DNA of 64,000 nucleotides from Arthrobacter sp. E3. Lineage in GTDB: Bacteria > Actinomycetota > Actinomycetes > Actinomycetales > Micrococcaceae. Where the stretch lies: NCBI RefSeq assembly GCF_017353415.1, contig NZ_JAFMPX010000018.1:1-64000 (forward strand). Direction: 5' to 3'. The notes beneath the pieces are model-generated. The model did not search any database, was not told the origin of the DNA, and was given only the letters and a program-made list of their open reading frames with translations. This document shows positions 33,845 through 42,418 of this stretch, in pieces. A program made the translations under genes and the position numbers. Every line of letters starts with the position of its first letter. Position 1 is the stretch's first letter.

Positions 33845-35551
33845 TCATAGGACTAGGGAGGAAACAGTCTGGTCCAGCGGAACCGACCAATAGAAGCTGG
33901 TTCCCTGTCCTACAACGCTTTCCAGTTGAAAGACGCCTTTCAGGTTCGCTGCCCTGGCCTCCATATTTGCCAGTCCGCTTCGACCGTTGGAGCTTGCTAT
34001 CCCACAACCGTCGTCCCGGACAGTGACGCTCACCAGCCCGAGTCCGGCAGTGACGTTCACATCGATCTTCTGCGCCTGTGCGTGACGGACAGCGTTGCTG
34101 ACACCCTCTGTCACCACGGCGAGGACGTGTTCGGCCAAGTCTGTGGACACTTGTGAGTCGATGGGCCCGGACAACACGATGCGGGGTGCAAACGGCAGCG
34201 TCTTGGACACCTTCTGCACCGTGTTGACGATTCGGCTTCCGAGCAGATCCGTTTCCCCCGCTGTAGCCCGCAGTGAGTAGATGGTGTCCCGCAATTCCTT
34301 GATCGTGGCGTCCAGTTCGTCGGTGATGGTGCGGATGCGGGCCAGCCCTGGTGCATCCGTGATGAACCGGGCCAGGCTTTGGACGTTGAGTCCGGCAGCA
34401 AACAAACGTTGAATGACGACGTCGTGCAGGTCCTGGGCGATGCGGTCCCGGTCGGTGTACAACATCAGCTGTTCGCGAAGTCTGTGTGTCTGAGCCAGCT
34501 CGAGTGCCAGCACTGACTGTGCGCAGTAGGAGGCGATCAGCTCGGCAGTCAGCGGGGAATACAGATCTTGGCCCTGGGCTCGAATAAGGATCATGAGCCC
34601 ATGTGCGGCGCCATCGGTGCCCAGTCTTGCCAAAAGTGCGGGGCCCGTTTCTCTTGCGAATGCCGGGCCAAGCAGCGTTGACGCATTCTCGAAGCTGGTT
34701 GGACTGCCTGAGGCCACGACCCTCTCCACGGCCTCACGGTCAAGGTTCAGGAACCGTCCCGTCAGCTCCGCTGCTCGAGTACCGGCGGCACCCGTCACTT
34801 CAAGTTGTCCTTCTTCATTGGGCGGACTGGCAACGAGCACCATGGTTGATTCTGAGGGGTCAAGGGCCATGTGCGCCACAAACTTTGCGTCCGGCCTGGC
34901 GCCGTCGCCCACGGCCCCCATCATGCCCACTGCCACCCTTTTGCCGGCCTCCAGCCAGTCTGTGCGCAACTTGGCTTCGTCAAATAGTTTCGCGTTCTCG
35001 ATGGCGAAACCGGCAGCACCGGCCAGGGCGACAGCCAGCGATTCGTCTTCGGCGGTGAACAGCCTTGCGCCCCGCTTTTCCGTCAAGTACAGGTTGCCGA
35101 ACACCGAGTCTCGCGCCCGAATGGGGACGCCCAGAAAAGTTCGCATAGGCGGGTGGTGCTTGGGGAACCCCGAAGATGCGGGATGGTCTTGAAGGTTCGG
35201 CAGGCGAATGGGGCGGGGTTCGCGTATCAGCAGGCCCAGAACTCCGTTGCCGGTGGGCAGCGGGCCAATGAGTTTGGCCAAGTTCGGGTCCATGCCCTCG
35301 GTCACAAAATGACTCAGGTCGTTGCCGTGGCCGATGACTCCCAGAGCCCCATATTGGGCGTCGAGGAGCTGACAACCGGCCTGTACGATCCGCCTGAGCA
35401 CGGTGTCCAGGGTTCGCTCTTCAGTGATGGAGATGACGGCAGCAAGCAGTTCCCGCAGACGTTCGTCGTGGTCGAACGCCGTCGTTTCTATTGCGGACTG
35501 CTCTGTTGCAGATTGAGTTGCTTCACCCTCCCCCGGGCGCGGATGTTTCAT
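33845..35551 (-). CDS. DosS/DevS-like GAF-GAF sensor histidine kinase
   Basis: This 568-residue soluble kinase has GAF1 (about 35-190), GAF2 (about 215-355), HisKA_3 with H376 in DRIAQDLHDVVIQRLF, and HATPase_c (VTEGVSNAVRHAQAQ, VRDDGCGI, GRSGLANMEARA). GAF1 contains HHPPMRTFLGVPIR and FGNLYLTEKRG. H133 and Y155 are spaced by 22 residues, exactly as the haem-ligand His149 and distal Tyr171 of M. tuberculosis DosS, so haem-based sensing of O2, NO, CO or redox state is likely. The ATG at 35551 is chosen because homology begins near it; the longer frame overlaps the USP gene. It presumably phosphorylates the neighbouring NarL-type regulator. Confidence 0.92.
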   Translation of the reverse strand: MKHPRPGEGEATQSATEQSAIETTAFDHDERLRELLAAVISITEERTLDTVLRRIVQAGCQLLDAQYGALGVIGHGNDLSHFVTEGMDPNLAKLIGPLPTGNGVLGLLIREPRPIRLPNLQDHPASSGFPKHHPPMRTFLGVPIRARDSVFGNLYLTEKRGARLFTAEDESLAVALAGAAGFAIENAKLFDEAKLRTDWLEAGKRVAVGMMGAVGDGARPDAKFVAHMALDPSESTMVLVASPPNEEGQLEVTGAAGTRAAELTGRFLNLDREAVERVVASGSPTSFENASTLLGPAFARETGPALLARLGTDGAAHGLMILIRAQGQDLYSPLTAELIASYCAQSVLALELAQTHRLREQLMLYTDRDRIAQDLHDVVIQRLFAAGLNVQSLARFITDAPGLARIRTITDELDATIKELRDTIYSLRATAGETDLLGSRIVNTVQKVSKTLPFAPRIVLSGPIDSQVSTDLAEHVLAVVTEGVSNAVRHAQAQKIDVNVTAGLGLVSVTVRDDGCGIASSNGRSGLANMEARAANLKGVFQLESVVGQGTSFYWSVPLDQTVSSLVL

Positions 35552-35604
35552 GGGCTCAGGATACGCCACGGGGGTTGAGTGCCGCCATGGACCGGGGTGT
35601 GGAC

Positions 35605-36120
35605 TCAGATATAGCCGGACGCGTTGTCGGCGTCCTGCTGTTGGGTACCCATCCCTGTTGAAACCTGCTCGGGCAAGCTCTGGTTGTCCGCGTGGACCAC
35701 AAGGACAGCGCATTTTGCGTGTGCAGCACAGGCAGAACTGACAGAGCCCAGCAGCATGCCCTTGAATCCTCCGTGGCCGCGCGATCCAACAATGAGCATT
35801 TGAGCGTTCTTTGCCGCTTCGATCAAGACCTGTGCCGACTGGCCCCTGAGGCATTCGCTGACAAGGCCTGCGGGCGGATTGTTCCCGAACGCGTCAACAA
35901 GGGCTTTTGCATGCAGTTCCCTGACAACGGTTTCGCTGTCCCACTCCGGAATGGAATACGGTGCGAACACCACTTCGGAGCGCCACGCCGAGACCGCCTT
36001 GATGGTCGCACCCAGGGGCCCTGCCAGTTTTTTCGCCCACCGCAAGGCCACTACGGACTCCGGTGAACCGTCCACTCCCACAACGATGGGCAATGCTTTA
36101 CTGGGCTTCGAATCGGCCAT
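35605..36120 (-). CDS. Universal stress protein (single domain)
   Basis: This 171-residue UspA protein has IVVGVDGSPESVVAL at the N-terminus and the ATP motif GSRGHGGFKGMLLGSVS near 125, with a Gln/Asp-rich tail. It resembles the USP at 561-1070 (shared TLGATI/PLGATI and SSACAAHA segments), so these two are probably recent paralogues. The DosR-like box at 36216-36231 is about 95 bp upstream. It lies just upstream of the sensor kinase on the same strand. Confidence 0.93.
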   Translation of the reverse strand: MADSKPSKALPIVVGVDGSPESVVALRWAKKLAGPLGATIKAVSAWRSEVVFAPYSIPEWDSETVVRELHAKALVDAFGNNPPAGLVSECLRGQSAQVLIEAAKNAQMLIVGSRGHGGFKGMLLGSVSSACAAHAKCAVLVVHADNQSLPEQVSTGMGTQQQDADNASGYI

Positions 36121-36215
36121 GACAACTACCTGCTTTCACGTGACTGCAGCTGGCCGCGACTCAAAGGACGCGACCATTGAACTTCAATGATCTCCGTTGT
36201 ACGTCTGCGGCGCAC

Positions 36216-36231
36216 AGGGCCCAAGGTCCCT
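36216..36231. promoter_or_regulatory. DosR-like box (USP 36120)
   Basis: AGGGCCCAAGGTCCCT is a near-perfect palindrome very close to the mycobacterial DosR core. It lies 96-111 bp upstream of the USP start and in the gap shared with the divergent PNPOx gene. Confidence 0.65.
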
Positions 36232-36277
36232 AAGCTAACGCCTGATTTGGCTGGTGAGCCTGGAAAGCCGGTGATCC

Positions 36278-36292
36278 GGGACTTTGGGCCCT
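36278..36292. promoter_or_regulatory. Canonical DosR-like box (PNPOx 36329)
   Basis: GGGACTTTGGGCCCT matches the published mycobacterial DosR consensus GGGACTTNNGNCCCT at every defined position. It ends 36 bp upstream of the PNPOx start, a position suited to class II activation. Confidence 0.75.
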
Positions 36293-36328
36293 AGCTTCTC
36301 TTGGTCGAGTCGGGTTAGGGTCACTTCC

Positions 36329-36799
36329 ATGAGAGACAATGAGATTGCACCCAAGGCCGCCATTCTGACTTCCGCACAATGCTGGTCGTTGCTTTCGCAA
36401 ACACACACTGGACGGCTCGCAGTGAACGTGAACGGCCGTCCGGACGTGTTCCCTGTCAACTACCAGCTTGACGGCGAATCTCTCCGCTTTAGAACCGGGA
36501 ACGGCACCAAAATCGATGCCATCAACGACGACGGACGTGTAGCGTTCGAAGTCGATTCTGTGAACCAGAAAGAGGGGACGGCTTGGAGCGTGGTCATTAA
36601 GGGGGATGCCGAAATTACGTCCGCAGACAGCCACCTCCTCAACGCGGCAGAACGTGGACTGTTCCCTTGGCAAGGGGTGGGTAAGGCCCACTTGGTGCGC
36701 ATCGTTCCGGAAACAGTGACAGGCAGGAGTTTCACGCTTGATGCGTCGGTGACGCAGCACGTGTCCTTCGATGAAGCGATGCGGGCCGGGCTGGAATAG
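36329..36799 (+). CDS. Pyridoxamine 5'-phosphate oxidase-fold (flavin-binding) protein
   Basis: This 156-residue split beta-barrel protein has the conserved ILTSAQCWSLLSQTHTGRLAV start, GRPDVFPVNY, SLRFRTGNGTKID and a late GLFPWQGVGKAHLVRI. Such actinobacterial proteins usually bind flavin, F420 or haem; several belong to stress regulons, though the substrate is unknown. It is divergent from a USP, with two DosR-like boxes between them. A clear paralogue lies at 44617-45099. The start at 36329 matches the paralogue's N-terminus. Confidence 0.85.
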   Translation: MRDNEIAPKAAILTSAQCWSLLSQTHTGRLAVNVNGRPDVFPVNYQLDGESLRFRTGNGTKIDAINDDGRVAFEVDSVNQKEGTAWSVVIKGDAEITSADSHLLNAAERGLFPWQGVGKAHLVRIVPETVTGRSFTLDASVTQHVSFDEAMRAGLE

Positions 36800-37123
36800 T
36801 CCCCCGCGTACGAAACGACAGGGTGATCCCAATGGGGCGCTGTCCCGGCGCTGACCTATAGATACTTCTTCGTCCTCCAGCGGGAGGATTCTCACGCCGC
36901 GCGAAGTAGCTTTCCGTCAGGCCTAGCCCATCCCTGACCGCTAAATCAGGGCTTGCCTCGTGGTACCTACCGGACCTGTTCGCTCTTGTTTTGAGCATTG
37001 AGTTCGAGCATAGGGCGGTTCATACCGGCGGGGTTCCGAGAACGCTCAACAACCACCATGGGCGGTCCCACGTTGCTGGGCGGATGGGCGTTGAGGCCCA
37101 ACTCCACCGGGCCCCCAGCATAC
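36800..37123. other. Intergenic region between convergent genes
   Basis: This is 324 bp between the convergent PNPOx and PEP synthase genes. It shows no credible gene. A modest hairpin (CCCTGA/TCAGGG, 36932-36951, 8-nt loop) could act as a terminator. Nothing else was recognised. Confidence 0.5.
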
Positions 37124-39514
37124 TTAACGTTTTTCCTGCCCCGCTTCGGCGGCTGCGATGATGGGGACGGTGCGTAGAAAGCTGTCGGGGTTCAGCGAGA
37201 TGGAATCGATGCCCTCCGCAACCAGGAATTGCGCGAAGTCAGGGTGATTGCTGGGTGCTTGCCCGCAGATGCCGATCCGAATGCCTGCCGCATGGGCTCC
37301 GGCGATCGCCTGACTAATCATGGTCTCGACGGCCTCGTCCTGTTCGTCAAAGAGGGGAGCAAGGGTTGCCGAGTCCCGATCCACACCAAGAACAAGCTGG
37401 GTGAGATCGTTGGACCCGATGGAGAAGCCGTCGAACTTCGCGGCAAACTTCCGCGCCAGAATCACGTTTGAGGGAATTTCGCACATCATATAGACCTTGA
37501 GCCCGTCCTGGCCACGGACCAGCCCGTTTTCCGCCATCACGGCCAGGACGCGGTCTGCTTCGGCAAGTGTCCTGCAGAACGGCACCATCACTATGACGTT
37601 CATGAAGCCGCACTGGTTGCGAAGGCGGATGATCGCCCGGCATTCCAAGTCAAACCCTGCCCGGTAATGCGGATCGTAATAGCGTGACGCTCCACGGAAT
37701 CCGATCATCGGGTTGGATTCCTCCACCTCGAAAACCGAGCCACCGACCAAGTGGGCGTACTCGTTGGTTTTGAAATCGCTGAACCGGACGACCACGGGAG
37801 CGGGATGGAACGGTGCGGCCAATTTGGCAAGCCCCCGCGCAAGGGTTTGCACAAAGTATTCTGACGAATCGGCATACCCGCGCGTCAGCTCCTTGATTTT
37901 GGCTTGATCAGCCGGATCCGTCACCCGTTCAGGGTAGGCCAGTGCCATCGGGTGCACCTGGACCATGTCGTTGATGACAAACTCCATGCGTGCCAGCCCG
38001 ATGCCCTGTGCGGGCAGTCGCCACCACTTGAACGCTGCGGAAGGGCTGGCCAGGTTGAGCATGACTGCAGTCTTGGTGACCGGCAAATCGCCGAGGTCCA
38101 CATCATCCTGGGCGTTCGCCAAAAGACCTTCATAAACGTGGCCTACGTCCCCTTCCGCGCAGGACACAGTGATGGGCTGCCCGTCGACAATCACTGCGGT
38201 GGCATCGTTAGTACCGACGACGGCGGTAATCCCCAGTTCGCGGCTCACGATCGCCGCATGGCTGGTCGCCCCTCCCTTGTCAGTAACGATGGCCTTAGCA
38301 CGCTTCATGACCGGGACCCAGTCCGGATCCGTTTGCTCGGCGACCAAAACGGCGCCGTCCACGAAGTTGCCGATGTCAGCGGCGCTCTTGATCACGCATG
38401 CAATGCCGGAGGCTATGGAATCACCCACTGCAGCTCCTTTCACCAGCAGCCGCCCTTCCTCCGTCAGCCGGTGTGTGCTCATCACGGTGCCGCTCTTGCG
38501 CGCCTGGACAGTTTCCGGCCTGGCCTGCACAATGAACAATTCCCCGCTCACCCCATCCTTCGCCCATTCCATGTCCATAGGCCGCCCATAGTGGTTCTCG
38601 ACCTGGACAGCCCACCTGCCCAGCTGGAGAATCTCGTCGTCGTCCAGGCAAAACGACGTCCGCTCGTTGTCGCTGGTGTCGACCATGAGCGTTCCCGCGC
38701 CTCCGTCGGCGGAGTAAATAAGTTTGCACTCCTTTGAACCAAGCATCTTTTCAATCACCGGTGAGAACGTCGGCGTGTCAAGGAGAGGTTTGAACACAAC
38801 GTACTTGTCCGGGTTGACCATGCCCAGGACCACTGTCTCGCCCAGTCCCCAGTTGGCACTGATGACGGCGGCCCGAGGGAAGCCGGTTTCAGTGTCAAGG
38901 GAGAACATGACTCCTGCTGCCCCCAGGTCCGAGCGGACCATGAGCTGGACACCCACTGACAGCGCCACGTCCAAGTGTCCGTACTTCATGATCTCCCGAT
39001 AGCTGATCGCACGGTCGGTGAAGAGCGATGCATAACAGCGCCGGCAGGCGTCGAGCAGCTGTTCCTCACCCCTGACGTTAAGGTAGGTTTCCTGCTGCCC
39101 GGCGAAGCTGGCGTCAGGCAGGTCCTCGGCGGTCGCGCTGCTTCGAACGGCCACAGCGGGCTCATCATTCCCGGTGCGCGCGGCCAAATCGCGGTAAAAG
39201 GAACGTATTTGCGTGGACATCTCGGCCGGGAACTCGCCACCGAGGATCAGTTCTCGCACCTGAGTTCCGATCGATCGCCAGTTGGTGCCGGCTTGATCCT
39301 TCGTGGTGAGAATCCTCTCCAGCTGTGGCTCCATGTTGTTTTCCGAGATGAACTTGCGGTATGCGGCAGCCGTGAGGGCAAACCCGCCGGGGACCCTGAC
39401 GCCGTCCGCTGCCAAGGATCTGATCATCTCTCCCAGGGAGGCATTCTTGCCGCCAACGTGGGCAACGTCCTTGATGCCTACGTCCTCAAGCCAAACAACA
39501 CTGTCTTTGTCCAT
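37124..39514 (-). CDS. ppsA: Phosphoenolpyruvate synthase
   Basis: This 796-residue enzyme has an N-terminal ATP-grasp domain (VGGKNASLGEMIRSL; AVAVRSSATAEDLPDASFAG). The mobile phosphohistidine domain has KGGATSHAAIVSRELG (about 440). The C-terminal PEP-binding TIM barrel carries the catalytic Cys in GICGQAPSNHPDFAQFLV. It converts pyruvate plus ATP to PEP, AMP and phosphate, allowing gluconeogenesis from pyruvate. The ATG at 39514 fits the family start MDKDSVVWLEDV. Two DosR-like boxes lie upstream (39616 and 39742), and the IS begins at about 39766. Confidence 0.95.
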   Translation of the reverse strand: MDKDSVVWLEDVGIKDVAHVGGKNASLGEMIRSLAADGVRVPGGFALTAAAYRKFISENNMEPQLERILTTKDQAGTNWRSIGTQVRELILGGEFPAEMSTQIRSFYRDLAARTGNDEPAVAVRSSATAEDLPDASFAGQQETYLNVRGEEQLLDACRRCYASLFTDRAISYREIMKYGHLDVALSVGVQLMVRSDLGAAGVMFSLDTETGFPRAAVISANWGLGETVVLGMVNPDKYVVFKPLLDTPTFSPVIEKMLGSKECKLIYSADGGAGTLMVDTSDNERTSFCLDDDEILQLGRWAVQVENHYGRPMDMEWAKDGVSGELFIVQARPETVQARKSGTVMSTHRLTEEGRLLVKGAAVGDSIASGIACVIKSAADIGNFVDGAVLVAEQTDPDWVPVMKRAKAIVTDKGGATSHAAIVSRELGITAVVGTNDATAVIVDGQPITVSCAEGDVGHVYEGLLANAQDDVDLGDLPVTKTAVMLNLASPSAAFKWWRLPAQGIGLARMEFVINDMVQVHPMALAYPERVTDPADQAKIKELTRGYADSSEYFVQTLARGLAKLAAPFHPAPVVVRFSDFKTNEYAHLVGGSVFEVEESNPMIGFRGASRYYDPHYRAGFDLECRAIIRLRNQCGFMNVIVMVPFCRTLAEADRVLAVMAENGLVRGQDGLKVYMMCEIPSNVILARKFAAKFDGFSIGSNDLTQLVLGVDRDSATLAPLFDEQDEAVETMISQAIAGAHAAGIRIGICGQAPSNHPDFAQFLVAEGIDSISLNPDSFLRTVPIIAAAEAGQEKR

Positions 39515-39615
39515 GGTAATCAGCTGTCCTTCGCACATTCGCTCTACTGCTCCGCGGCGCATTTGCAGGCCAAGTGCCCACCTCACGAGTCAATCCCGCT
39601 GGGTCAAGTCCGGGT

Positions 39616-39631
39616 AGGGGCTAAAGGCACC
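39616..39631. promoter_or_regulatory. DosR-like box (ppsA)
   Basis: AGGGGCTAAAGGCACC. It lies 102-117 bp upstream of the ppsA start and matches the 32750 box at 14 of 16 positions. Confidence 0.6.
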
Positions 39632-39741
39632 ACTCTCCGACAAACTTCCGTAGGGGTGCCGTGTTCGGGCTGCGGCACCATAAAAGCCACGCAAACCGTA
39701 TCAACCACCATGCGACCGCCGGCGTTGCGGTACGGGCCTGA

Positions 39742-39757
39742 GGTGCCATTAGGCCCC
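39742..39757. promoter_or_regulatory. DosR-like box separated from its probable gene by the IS
   Basis: GGTGCCATTAGGCCCC (reverse complement GGGGCCTAATGGCACC) matches the other boxes. It lies about 9 bp from the left IS end. Removing the IS would place it roughly 50-55 bp upstream of the PNPOx gene at 44617. Confidence 0.5.
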
Positions 39758-39770
39758 CCGAGGAATCATG

Positions 39771-40305
39771 TCAAGATGCCCGCTTAGGTTTCTTCGTGGA
39801 ATCATTTGATAATGCCCGCAGGGCTGGTTGATTCTTGGTGCCTTGTTTTGCTGTTGTCAGCGTCAGCAGTTCGCTGGCGAGGTGTTGGAGCTGGCGTTGG
39901 ATGGCCGCCGGATTCAAGGGTTTGTTCTCCCTAGCCAGTTTTGTCTTGACTGCTTTCTTCACGGTTCCCGTGTCGGCCAGGACGCGCTGGTACGGGGTGG
40001 CTGGCAGGTCGTACGTCTTGGTGATCTTCGCCCCGGTACGGATCTTCTTGACGAGTTTCTGCTGGGGACCAAAGTGGTTCGTCAACAGGCGTTGCAGCGC
40101 CCAAATCTGGTTCAGCAACTCCAACTCTGCAGCGGTGTCGTAGCGGTGGTAGCCGACGGTCTGGCGGACGATGTGCCAGTTCTTCTGCTCCACATGGGCC
40201 CCGTCATTCTTGTTCCCGGACCGGGACCTGGTAAACGTCAAATTCTCCTGCTCGCACCAGCGGAACAACTCCCAATTGATGAACTCACTACCGTTGTCAC
40301 TACTA
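39771..40305 (-). pseudogene. DDE transposase, 3' half
   Basis: This is the C-terminal part of an integrase-core transposase. It begins at SDNGSEFINWELFRW, the second catalytic Asp region, and continues HVEQKNWHIVRQTVGYHRYD, holding the third acidic residue. It runs to a stop inside the terminal inverted repeat. The matching 5' half lies at 43774-44474. The split falls exactly between Asp-Ser-Asp and Asn-Gly of the conserved motif, so the gene was intact before the RIT element arrived. Confidence 0.85.
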
Positions 40306-40328
40306 AGCCGAATTCGGCTTAGTAGTGA
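40297..40328. repeat. 32-bp perfect palindrome at the RIT element end
   Basis: TCACTACTAAGCCGAA is followed directly by its exact reverse complement. It overlaps the outer 5 bp of the left terminal repeat and repeats the CTAAGCCG motif found inside both terminal repeats. It is present at only one end of the element, so it is likely a recombination-site or strand-folding feature. Confidence 0.8.
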
Positions 40329-40414
40329 TTATGCCGAGGAAAACGCTAAGCCGAGGGACCGCGCTGTGGGCCATGTTCTGCGGGGAACTGGGATACTTTC
40401 CTCGGCTTAGTGTT
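40324..40414. repeat. Left terminal inverted repeat of the RIT element (91 bp)
   Basis: It is identical to the reverse complement of 43686-43776 except for one base (GACCGCGCTG against GACCGTGCTG). It contains internal CCGAGG/CCTCGG and CTAAGCCG motifs, so each terminus can itself fold. Confidence 0.9.
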
Positions 40415-40421
40415 CCGGTGG

Positions 40422-41462
40422 TTACCGGAGGGTGTAGAGCTTTTGCAGGTTTTTCTCGCTGAGCCACTCCGCGGTGGCGTGGTTGATGCCGGGTGTGGCC
40501 CTGTTCATGGCTTCGCGCATCATGTCCAGGGTGGCGAAGGCGTAGAAGGCCGAGGTGGTGCTCATGCTTTCGTGTCCGAGCAGTTGCATGATGATGGGCA
40601 ATGGGATTCCTTGTTTGTAGAGGTCCATCGCTTTGGTCTTGCGGATCATGTGGCAGTGCAACGTGGCAGGGATCGATGGGCAGGACTCTCGGGCGATGTC
40701 TCCGGCCTTCTTGAGGATTGCTGAGATGCTGTCTTCCGAGAGTCGGGTCGGTTCACCGAGATGGAGGCTGTAGAACAGCGGGCGCGTGGCGGGCAGGCAC
40801 ACCCACTGGGGATGAAATTCGTCGAGGTAGACCTGCAGGTGCTGGACCGTTGTGTCGCCGAGAGGAACGACGCGGCTTTTGCTCCCTTTGCCGGTCAGCG
40901 TGACGTGGGCCGGTTTCGCCAACTTCAGGTTCCCCAAGGTCAGTGTGGTGAGCTCACTGACGCGTGCTGCGCTCTCGTAAAGAAGTATTAGCAGCATGCG
41001 GTTGCGCCGGGACTTTATGCTTGCGCCGTTGAAAGCAGCAAGGATCGCCACGGTCTCGTGCTGTTCAAGGTATTCGATGGGCCTTTTCGCCAGCGCAGGG
41101 GCTTTGAGAGCCTTTGCAGCCTGTTGGAGTGCCACCAAACGGAGGTCTTCCTGGGAGGCATACTGCAGGAACGCCTTGATGGCGGTCAGGCGCAGGTTCA
41201 CCGTCTTTGGCTGGTAATTCTTGGTTTCCCGCATCCAGATCAGCCACGCCTTGAGCAACCGTCGCTCGAAGTGATCAAAGCTGATGTCCTTGCTTTCGAT
41301 ATGCTGCCCACCAACAAGAAAGCTCACGAAGCATTCCAGGGAGATCCGGTACGCTTCAATGGTGTTGGGCGACAGGCCCCTAACTTTGGGCATGTAGTCA
41401 TGCAAATAGTTGCGTGCGTAGCCCCAGAAATTCGGGGCATCGGTGCTCGTGTCTCGTTTCAT
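40422..41462 (-). CDS. Tyrosine recombinase, third gene of RIT element
   Basis: This 346-residue site-specific integrase has an N-terminal SAM-like DNA-binding domain (about 20-110). The catalytic domain has [11 protein letters not shown] (Arg), [11 protein letters not shown] (Lys), [10 protein letters not shown] (HxxR), LLGHESMST (His) and the nucleophilic Tyr in SAFYAF. The full set of catalytic residues is present. Its ATG overlaps the stop of the second recombinase (ATGA), so all three are made together. Confidence 0.92.
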   Translation of the reverse strand: MKRDTSTDAPNFWGYARNYLHDYMPKVRGLSPNTIEAYRISLECFVSFLVGGQHIESKDISFDHFERRLLKAWLIWMRETKNYQPKTVNLRLTAIKAFLQYASQEDLRLVALQQAAKALKAPALAKRPIEYLEQHETVAILAAFNGASIKSRRNRMLLILLYESAARVSELTTLTLGNLKLAKPAHVTLTGKGSKSRVVPLGDTTVQHLQVYLDEFHPQWVCLPATRPLFYSLHLGEPTRLSEDSISAILKKAGDIARESCPSIPATLHCHMIRKTKAMDLYKQGIPLPIIMQLLGHESMSTTSAFYAFATLDMMREAMNRATPGINHATAEWLSEKNLQKLYTLR

Positions 41463-42418
41463 TCGAATCCCACCTCGGGCAAAATTCCCAGGCTCCCACG
41501 GGTCAGATCGGCGTAGCCGTTCATGAAATCCGGGGATGTATGAACGTAGTAATAGGTGCTCTCCAGCGAGGCATGTCCCATATAGCGGGCCAGGTAGGGC
41601 AGCATGGTGTTCACATCAACGCCTTCGGCCATCCACCGCTCGATGTTGGCATAGGCATAGTGGTGGCGAAAGTCGTACGGTCTTGGCTGTTTACCTTCGG
41701 TGGTCCGTGGCAACCGGGCTTGGTCCCAGATCTTGTTGAACATGAAACCGATCATGCCTGCCGTCAGCGGCTCTGCAGTGGCGGAGGCGAAGAATGAGGT
41801 GCGTCCATTGTCCAAGGTCCGTTGCAACGCCTGATCACAGACCTCCAGGATGCCGCTGATCTCCTCGGTGACCGGAAGCCGACGGCTGCGGTTGCCCTTG
41901 GACCAGTGCACGTCAATGAATCCTTCAGCGAGGTTCACATCGTCGCGCTGGAGCCTGCGCACCTCGCAGGTGCGTAGCCCGCAGGAATGCATGAGCGCGA
42001 AGAACGCGGGCCCCTGCCATTTCCAAGGTGTGAGCGTTTTCAACCGTGCCGCGGAGGCAAAAAACCGGCTGATTTCCTCTTGCCTCAGCAGATACGGTTG
42101 CGGACGGAGAAATTTGGCTTTCCACTGATCCGATAGCACATAGGCGTTTTCGTTGCCGTTGAGTCTCTCCCATCGACCGAAGTCCCTGATGTAAGACATC
42201 CAAGACCGGCAGGAATGTGGCTGGCCCGCCTGCAGGGAAGTCACCCACCCCTCAACCGTTGGCCGGTCGAAATTCTGCAGTCCATGGTCCGTGCAGTAAC
42301 GGTCAAAATTCTGCAAATGCCAGAGGCGGGAGGCGCAATGGATACCCATGCTTTCCTTGAAAGCAAGGAATTGCTCGAGATCGGGTGCGAACACACTGGA
42401 AAATCTGGGCGCGTTCAT
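41459..42418 (-). CDS. Tyrosine recombinase, second gene of RIT element
   Basis: This 319-residue integrase has the catalytic Arg in [12 protein letters not shown], Lys in [25 protein letters not shown] in box II (the usual His before xxR is Tyr), MGHASLEST and Tyr in YYYVH. The start at 42418 overlaps the stop of the first recombinase (TGATG) and is preferred over an upstream start. In trios, members with non-canonical residues may have structural or accessory roles. Confidence 0.9.
   Translation of the reverse strand: MNAPRFSSVFAPDLEQFLAFKESMGIHCASRLWHLQNFDRYCTDHGLQNFDRPTVEGWVTSLQAGQPHSCRSWMSYIRDFGRWERLNGNENAYVLSDQWKAKFLRPQPYLLRQEEISRFFASAARLKTLTPWKWQGPAFFALMHSCGLRTCEVRRLQRDDVNLAEGFIDVHWSKGNRSRRLPVTEEISGILEVCDQALQRTLDNGRTSFFASATAEPLTAGMIGFMFNKIWDQARLPRTTEGKQPRPYDFRHHYAYANIERWMAEGVDVNTMLPYLARYMGHASLESTYYYVHTSPDFMNGYADLTRGSLGILPEVGFE

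Noticed and set aside
35552-35854. Extension of the sensor kinase to 35854
   Set aside because: It overlaps the USP coding region, is Cys/Arg-rich and unlike DosS N-termini.
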